Positions 59,621 to 64,000 of a stretch of 64,000 nt of DNA are shown in pieces. The stretch covers positions 2,047,539-2,111,538 of the forward strand of contig NZ_OY763919.1 of the NCBI RefSeq assembly GCF_963667735.1. Direction: 5' to 3'. Source of the DNA: an uncultured Methanoregula sp. (GTDB lineage: Archaea > Halobacteriota > Methanomicrobia > Methanomicrobiales > Methanospirillaceae). A model generated the notes under the pieces. It did no database searches. It was not told the origin of the DNA and saw nothing but the letters and a program-made list of their open reading frames with translations. A program made the translations under genes and the position numbers. The first letter of the stretch is position 1. Every line of letters starts with the position of its first letter.

Positions 59621-59731
59621 ACGCCTCATCGGGTTTTGCGCTACGCATTTACCTGTACGCTTTTCTCGAAAACGGATTTTGCCCAGCGAGCACCCGATGA
59701 GGCGTGCGAGCGACTCCCTGCGGAGCAGGGA
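59621..59731. repeat. Structured dispersed repeat, copy 2
   Basis: This copy has a perfect 13-base inverted repeat, CGCCTCATCGGGT (59622-59634) and ACCCGATGAGGCG (59692-59704), around a 57-base loop. A second perfect hairpin, TCCCTGC-GGA-GCAGGGA (59715-59731), follows. The central part matches copy 1 at 57903-57982. It resembles a bacterial-style palindromic intergenic element and ends about 60 bases from the FRG-TPR gene's stop. Confidence 0.65.
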
Positions 59732-59789
59732 GGGGGTGGAATCGCGATGAGGAATTACTACGTTTAAAAGAGTGAAGCGTATTTGATTT

Positions 59790-61178
59790 TTACGTTTCAC
59801 TCAATTTTTTAGCCATCTCCTCATCAATTTGTGCTTCTTGGCATAATCCCATTTTATATTTTGCGAGAGCTCGACTGTTGAATAATTGAGGATTAGTTGG
59901 ATCTAGATCAATGGCTTTATTGAAATCATTCAAAGCTAATTTGTATTGATTCATTTGCAAGAAAGTGATCCCTCGACTACGATAATGTTGCATTTGCTTG
60001 GGTTCCAACTTTATTGCCGAACTAAAATCGTTTATTGCATCTTCAAACTTGTTCATCTCTCTATTTGCAAGCCCTCTTTGAAGATATGCGAGAGGGCTTT
60101 CTGGACATAATTTTAAAGCCTTATTAAATTCATCAATTGCCGCTTTGAAATTTTTTAATAAAATAAATGCCATCCCTCGTCCAATAAAAGACTGGATATC
60201 ATCTGGATTAATTTCAATAGCTTTATCGAAATCCCCAAGCGCCAAATTTAATAGCGCTTCATCTTTGGGGACATTTCCGAAAGTAAAAAGGTTGAAATAA
60301 GTAATTCCACGAAGAGAATATACTGAAAAATCATTTGGATCCAATTTGATGGATTCTGTCAAATACTCAATTGCTTTTTTATATTCCTTTCTTTGCACAA
60401 AATTCACACCATATAGGAAGTAATCAAATCCCTCCCACTCATGGAATGTTGTATCAGTACTATTTGCACGTGCAAATCCAGGCAAATCACTAAACAAGGA
60501 AATCTCGTTAATATCATATATTTTTTCAAGATCTTTTAAAATTGTTTTTTTAGAGTCTTTATCGACATATATAATTTTAAAATAATCCTTCGGAATTATC
60601 GGAGGACCAAACACAAATATTGAATGTTGTTTCGGAATTCGTAAATTAAAATTACTTGGTTCCCAATACCATAAGGGAAGAACAGAAGGCATCTCTGGGA
60701 TCTTTGATTCAGATAAAAAAGTGCGAATTGATTTGTTTTCAATGTCGTTATACGTTACTTGAAAAATTTTATGAGAATCATTAATGTCTAAAAGATAAAC
60801 TGCTCCATCTGTTTCATAATTTTTATTTACGGCAAACCATAGAGCTATCAGCGGATTACGAGAGAAATCAATAAAAAAGGTTGCAGCTGAAAAATGCTGT
60901 AATTCTGCAATTAATTCTAAATCTTTTAATTCGATATTCTCCTTTCTGTGATACCCTTTCATTTTTGCGATTTCCACAAGTCTCTCATGGTATTTTATAA
61001 ATGAATCAATTAGAATGGAGGTCACTTTAAGAGAAATTCGAATTCTTCTTGCGGCTGATGATTCAACCTCATTTGCTAAATCCGTTTGCCCCCGAAAGAT
61101 AAATCTTGAACGTTCATTTTTTTCACTTATTTCGGTAATTTCTCTTAAATAGTCATTAATATTTTTTACTTTTTTCAT
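59790..61178 (-). CDS. FRG-domain protein with C-terminal TPR repeats
   Basis: This encodes about 462 residues. The N-terminal half is an FRG domain: Phe-Ile-Phe-Arg-Gly-Gln (about 28-33), then Glu-Leu-Gln-His-Phe-Ser-Ala-Ala-Thr-Phe-Phe-Ile-Asp-Phe (about 93-106) and Asn-Pro-Leu-Ile-Ala-Leu-Trp-Phe-Ala. About five TPR units follow (about 265-455; for example Ala-Ile-Asp-Glu-Phe-Asn-Lys-Ala-Leu-Lys-Leu-Cys-Pro). FRG function is unproven, though such genes recur in defence and mobile regions. The DNA is clearly richer in A and T than neighbours, which suggests horizontal gain. The ATG at 61178 is chosen for AGGTGA just before it. Confidence 0.85.
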   Translation of the reverse strand: MKKVKNINDYLREITEISEKNERSRFIFRGQTDLANEVESSAARRIRISLKVTSILIDSFIKYHERLVEIAKMKGYHRKENIELKDLELIAELQHFSAATFFIDFSRNPLIALWFAVNKNYETDGAVYLLDINDSHKIFQVTYNDIENKSIRTFLSESKIPEMPSVLPLWYWEPSNFNLRIPKQHSIFVFGPPIIPKDYFKIIYVDKDSKKTILKDLEKIYDINEISLFSDLPGFARANSTDTTFHEWEGFDYFLYGVNFVQRKEYKKAIEYLTESIKLDPNDFSVYSLRGITYFNLFTFGNVPKDEALLNLALGDFDKAIEINPDDIQSFIGRGMAFILLKNFKAAIDEFNKALKLCPESPLAYLQRGLANREMNKFEDAINDFSSAIKLEPKQMQHYRSRGITFLQMNQYKLALNDFNKAIDLDPTNPQLFNSRALAKYKMGLCQEAQIDEEMAKKLSET

Positions 61179-61740
61179 TTTTTCACCTGAAAAAACAATA
61201 GTCACTTAGCAACTTTTGCCTCAAAAAATTCGATCCTTCATAATGCCCCGATAGAATCCACTTCTTTCAAATAGAAAACTTGTATCATCCTTTTTTTATC
61301 TATTTGAATAATCCATTATTCTTAATTTATTTCGGTTAATATAAATTTATCAGCCAGTTTTTTTTGGATCATCTAACACTTTTTTCCATTTTATATCCTA
61401 CATTCGGTTAGCATTCTTCAATTTTACGCAAGCTCATTTTCTATAGGTCTATTTTTCAAATCGCATTTTTCTTCTTTATTCAAAATTTGAGATAATGCCT
61501 TGATTTTTATTTCGCCATCCCTTTTGTTCCCAAGTTTATTGCCCGTCGTTCAGAAGCGCATCATCCCATTGAAAATATCTTTCTCATTCGCTCTCTTTAT
61601 TTCTTAAACCTGAACAATTTCATAGTCTAACGACTTATCCCTCAATTATATTCACTTCGTTGTTGATGTAAATGATTTTCATACGCACCCCCACCTCCTA
61701 AAACAACCCTTAATACGTTACCGCAACAAAACTTGTGCAG
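61179..61740. other. A+T-rich gene-free region
   Basis: About 560 bases, strongly A+T-rich with many T-runs, hold no reading frame of note on either strand. The FRG-TPR promoter must lie at the left end and the cbiT promoter at the right end (TTAATACG near 61710). The composition is like the FRG-TPR gene, so both probably came together. Confidence 0.5.
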
Positions 61741-62283
61741 ATGCCCGACGAAAAACTTCCCGGTGGTCCGACCCAGGACGAGATTCTCGCGATATCCCTC
61801 TTCAAGCTTGGCCTGAAAAGTACCGATACCGTTCTTGAGATCGGGTGCGGGACCGGCAAGGTCTCGGTCGCCATGGCACGAGCCTCACAAAAAGTCTGCT
61901 CGATCGATATCCGGCCCGAGGCCGTTGCCCTAGCAACGAAAACGGCTAAGGAAGCGGGCGTGCACAATATCGAATTTTTCACTGCCGAAGCAACGGCGTT
62001 CGTGCACAAGGAAGGGTTGTACGACTGCGCATTCCTGGGCGGGACCAAGAACCTGCTCGCCATCCTGCCCGTTCTTGCAAAGAAAGTCCGGAGGACCATC
62101 GTCATCAACGCGGTCCTCCTCTCAACGCTTGCGGATGCGGTCAATGCCCTGCAGGAACTCGGGCTCTTTGTCGAAGTCGTGCAGGTGCAGGTCTCGCGGT
62201 CGTACGCAATCGCGGGAAGCGTCATGTTCAAGCCCATCGATCCGGTCTATGTCATTGTCGGGCGGGGAGCAGCATGCTCGTAG
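61741..62283 (+). CDS. cbiT: Cobalt-precorrin C15-methyltransferase/decarboxylase CbiT
   Basis: CbiT methylates C15 and removes a carboxyl group in the anaerobic cobamide path. The 180 residues form a SAM methyltransferase fold: Val-Leu-Glu-Ile-Gly-Cys-Gly-Thr-Gly-Lys (motif I, about 33-42), Ile-Asp-Ile-Arg-Pro-Glu (motif II) and Ala-Phe-Leu-Gly-Gly-Thr. I use ATG 61741; a GTG six bases upstream is possible. The stop overlaps cbiL by 10 bases. Methanogens need cobamides for the Mtr methyltransferase. Confidence 0.93.
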   Translation: MPDEKLPGGPTQDEILAISLFKLGLKSTDTVLEIGCGTGKVSVAMARASQKVCSIDIRPEAVALATKTAKEAGVHNIEFFTAEATAFVHKEGLYDCAFLGGTKNLLAILPVLAKKVRRTIVINAVLLSTLADAVNALQELGLFVEVVQVQVSRSYAIAGSVMFKPIDPVYVIVGRGAACS

Positions 62284-62879
62284 GGCTCGGCCTCGGGCCG
62301 GGGAACCCCGAGCTCCTGACCCTGCGGGCAGTGCGGCTGCTGAAAGAAGCGGACGGCGTTTTTGTGCCGGGCCGGATCGCCCACGACCTGGTTGCCCCGT
62401 ACCGGGAGCCGGTGATGCTCGACTTCCCGATGACGGACGATGAGAGAAAGATCCGGAAGTGCCTGGAAGAGAATGCCCGGAAGATCGCTCCCGTGGCAGA
62501 GAACGGCCTCGCGGTCTTCGGGATCCTTGGCGACCCGAACTTCTTCTCCACCTTCTCCCGGCTCTGTGCGGTAATTGCGGAGACTCACCCGAAAATCGAA
62601 TTCCGGACCGAGCCCGGCATCAGTTCGATCACGGCCTTTGCGGCAGCCGGCGGGGTCTCGATCAACGAGGGCTTCAGTGTCTCGGACGGCACGGTCTCGG
62701 ACACGAAAGTCCTCATGAAAGTGAGAAAGCCAAAGGAGAAGGCTCTGCAGATGCGGACCGAGGGTTACCGGGAGTTCGTGCTCGTGGAGCGGATGTACTT
62801 CCCGGACATGAAAGTGTACAGGAACGATGAACTGCCCGAAAAGAGCGATTACATGAGCGTGATGTATGCCCGCAAATAA
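62274..62879 (+). CDS. cbiL: Cobalt-factor II/precorrin-2 C20-methyltransferase CbiL
   Basis: CbiL methylates C20 of cobalt-factor II, an early step of the anaerobic route. The 201 residues have the uroporphyrin methyltransferase plan: Gly-Leu-Gly-Leu-Gly-Pro-Gly-Asn-Pro-Glu-Leu-Leu-Thr at the start, Leu-Gly-Asp-Pro-Asn-Phe-Phe-Ser-Thr-Phe (SAM loop) and Glu-Pro-Gly-Ile-Ser-Ser-Ile. It overlaps cbiT by 10 bases and cbiF by 14 bases. Confidence 0.93.
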   Translation: MLVGLGLGPGNPELLTLRAVRLLKEADGVFVPGRIAHDLVAPYREPVMLDFPMTDDERKIRKCLEENARKIAPVAENGLAVFGILGDPNFFSTFSRLCAVIAETHPKIEFRTEPGISSITAFAAAGGVSINEGFSVSDGTVSDTKVLMKVRKPKEKALQMRTEGYREFVLVERMYFPDMKVYRNDELPEKSDYMSVMYARK

Positions 62880-63600
62880 TCCTGAAAAAGTGATCTGGTT
62901 TGTTGGCGCCGGTCCCGGCGATCCCGAGCTCATCACGGTGAAGGGAAAGAACCTGCTCGAAAAAGCCGACGTGCTCATCTACGCGGGATCGCTTGTCAAC
63001 CCTGTTCTCGTTGCATCGAGCAAAGCCTCCGAGATGGTGGACAGCTGGGGCATGCATCTCGACGATATGGTTGCGCTCATGGCTGACCGGGTGAATGCCG
63101 GGAAGTTTGTTGTCCGGCTTCACTCGGGCGACCCGGCGCTCTATGGCTCGATCGTTGAGCAGATCGCGGAACTCAAAAAGCTCGGGATCGCGGTCCGGAT
63201 CGTTCCCGGTGTCTCCTCGGTCTTTGCCGCTGCTGCCGCCCTCACCACCGAGTACACCCCCCGGGGAGTCTCGGAGACCTTGATCATCACCCGGCCTGCG
63301 GGAAAGACGCTTGAGAAGGATTACATTGCCGAGCTCTCGCAGTACCCGGCCACGATGGCCTTCTTCCTCGGGAGCGAGCACTTTTTTGACATCACGACTA
63401 AACTTGCCTGCCCGAAGGATACCCCGGCAGCGGTGATCTTCCATGCCTCCTGGCCCGACCAGAAGATCATTCTCGGCACGGTTGCGGATATTGCAGGGAA
63501 AGCAAAAGAGGCCGGGATCACCAGGTCCGCACTCCTGATCGTGGGAAAGGCGGTCAGCGGCATTGCATCCGGCTACCAGCGCTCGCACCTCTACTCATGA
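62866..63600 (+). CDS. cbiF: Cobalt-precorrin-4 C11-methyltransferase CbiF
   Basis: CbiF methylates C11 of cobalt-precorrin-4. The 244 residues begin with Phe-Val-Gly-Ala-Gly-Pro-Gly-Asp-Pro-Glu-Leu-Ile-Thr and Val-Ile-Tyr-Ala-Gly-Ser-Leu-Val-like (Leu-Ile-Tyr-Ala-Gly-Ser-Leu-Val). His-Ser-Gly-Asp-Pro-Ala-Leu-Tyr-Gly-Ser and Val-Pro-Gly-Val-Ser-Ser-Val-Phe-Ala-Ala-Ala-Ala follow; these are typical of CbiF/CobM. The stop overlaps cbiG by four bases (ATGA). Confidence 0.95.
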   Translation: MPANNPEKVIWFVGAGPGDPELITVKGKNLLEKADVLIYAGSLVNPVLVASSKASEMVDSWGMHLDDMVALMADRVNAGKFVVRLHSGDPALYGSIVEQIAELKKLGIAVRIVPGVSSVFAAAAALTTEYTPRGVSETLIITRPAGKTLEKDYIAELSQYPATMAFFLGSEHFFDITTKLACPKDTPAAVIFHASWPDQKIILGTVADIAGKAKEAGITRSALLIVGKAVSGIASGYQRSHLYS

Positions 63601-64000
63601 CTGGGACCGTTGTTGTTGCCCTGAAACGTTTCCTTCCCGATGCAGAACGCATAGCTTCCTTTCTCGATGCCGAGGTTATCGAGTACTCCCCGGCCGTCTT
63701 TTCCGATAATTTCCCGGTTGTCCGGCGCATCGTTGCCCTGATGTCGATGGGCATCGTTGTCCGGGGGATCGCCCCGCTCCTGAAAGACAAATGGAACGAC
63801 CCGTCGGTCGTGGTCGTGAGCCCGGACTTCCGGTTCGCCATTCCGCTTCTCGGCGGCCACCATGGGGCAAACGAGCTGGCAAAGGAGCTGGCCGGGCTCG
63901 GGCTTGTTCCCGTCATCACCACCGCAACCGAAGCCACCGGCCGGGATTCTGTCGAGGCGATCGCGGACCGGGCCGGCTGCGATATCGTGAACAAAGACTC
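63597..64000 (+). CDS. cbiG: Cobalt-precorrin-5A hydrolase CbiG, cut by window end
   Basis: CbiG opens the lactone ring of cobalt-precorrin-5A and releases acetaldehyde. The first 134 residues are present. Phe-Ser-Asp-Asn-Phe-Pro, Leu-Met-Ser-Met-Gly-Ile-Val-Val-Arg-Gly-Ile-Ala-Pro-Leu-Leu-Lys-Asp-Lys and Leu-Leu-Gly-Gly-His-His-Gly-Ala-Asn-Glu-Leu-Ala fit the N-terminal and central CbiG domains. It overlaps cbiF by four bases; the C-terminal domain lies beyond the right edge. Confidence 0.93.
   Translation, partial: MTGTVVVALKRFLPDAERIASFLDAEVIEYSPAVFSDNFPVVRRIVALMSMGIVVRGIAPLLKDKWNDPSVVVVSPDFRFAIPLLGGHHGANELAKELAGLGLVPVITTATEATGRDSVEAIADRAGCDIVNKD

Larger units (their letters stand above)
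58682..59789. other. Gene-poor accessory spacer with repeats
   Basis: About 1.1 kb hold no convincing gene. Contents: three tandem copies of GTGACAG (59083-59103), a structured repeat (59621-59710) and an adjoining perfect hairpin. Several frames of 90-180 codons cross this spacer on both strands without any domain; those over the repeat translate into Arg-rich low-information sequence. Confidence 0.5.

Noticed and set aside
59252..59800. Minus-strand frame of 182 residues across the repeat
   Set aside because: It passes through the structured repeat and gives Arg-rich sequence; the related copy 1 gives a similar peptide, as repeats do.
1..64000. CRISPR arrays, rRNA, transposases, integrases and att sites
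   Set aside because: Looked for across the window; no regularly spaced repeats, rRNA-like sequence or transposase/integrase motifs were found.

Overview
The window comes from a methanogenic archaeon of the order Methanomicrobiales, most like Methanoregula or a close relative (inference from gene content; no search was run). The archaeal markers are PAN, aPelota, RqcH, ABCE1, aIF5A, the small subunit of phosphomevalonate dehydratase, an archaellum operon with the archaea-specific taxis protein CheF, two Pilin_N-type pilins, and TATA boxes about 25 bases before many start codons. Many small lipoproteins with A/G-C lipoboxes and Thr/Ala-rich linkers, a cobamide pathway and a protein resembling methanogenesis marker protein 11 fit a methanogen.

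Layout. 1-6.4 kb: a 40-residue membrane peptide, PAN with an unknown partner gene, a mevalonate-pathway subunit, a lipoprotein, an MJ1487-type B12-binding radical SAM protein overlapping a phosphoesterase, a CYTH protein and an FKBP isomerase. 6.6-15.1 kb: a TIG-domain lipoprotein and then a translation-rescue cluster (aPelota and RqcH on the minus strand; an EMC6-like membrane protein and ABCE1 on the plus strand). 15.1-30.1 kb, minus strand: an archaellum and chemotaxis cluster in the order archaellin, ArlCDE-like, ArlG-type, ArlF-type, ArlH, ArlI, ArlJ, an unknown acidic membrane protein, CheF, CheY, CheB, CheA, CheC, CheD and a secreted beta-propeller. A U-tract and TATA box between cheF and cheY suggest that arl and che can be transcribed separately. 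CheW, CheR and chemoreceptors are absent here.

30.3-38.3 kb: an anchored exported protein, aIF5A, inositol/fructose phosphatase plus NAD kinase, ACT protein plus homoserine dehydrogenase plus an HTH/TiaS-like protein, tandem pilins and tRNA-Leu(UAG). 38.4-47.7 kb: potassium transporters Kup and TrkH around an AI-2E-type membrane protein, a TraB-type protein, a surface protein, a caspase-like protein and an AIM24-type protein. 47.8-57.8 kb: a three-gene sensor kinase/response regulator operon, an ABC-2 exporter, lipoproteins, a zinc-ribbon protein and an MFS exporter.

57.8-61.7 kb is an accessory island: a HicA-like toxin/antitoxin pair, two copies of a structured repeat, a heptamer repeat and an A+T-rich FRG-TPR gene. 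This is the best candidate for an undescribed defence or stress system. From 61.7 kb to the right edge runs a cobamide operon (cbiT, cbiL, cbiF, cbiG), with cbiG cut by the window end.

No rRNA, CRISPR array, transposase or integrase was seen.
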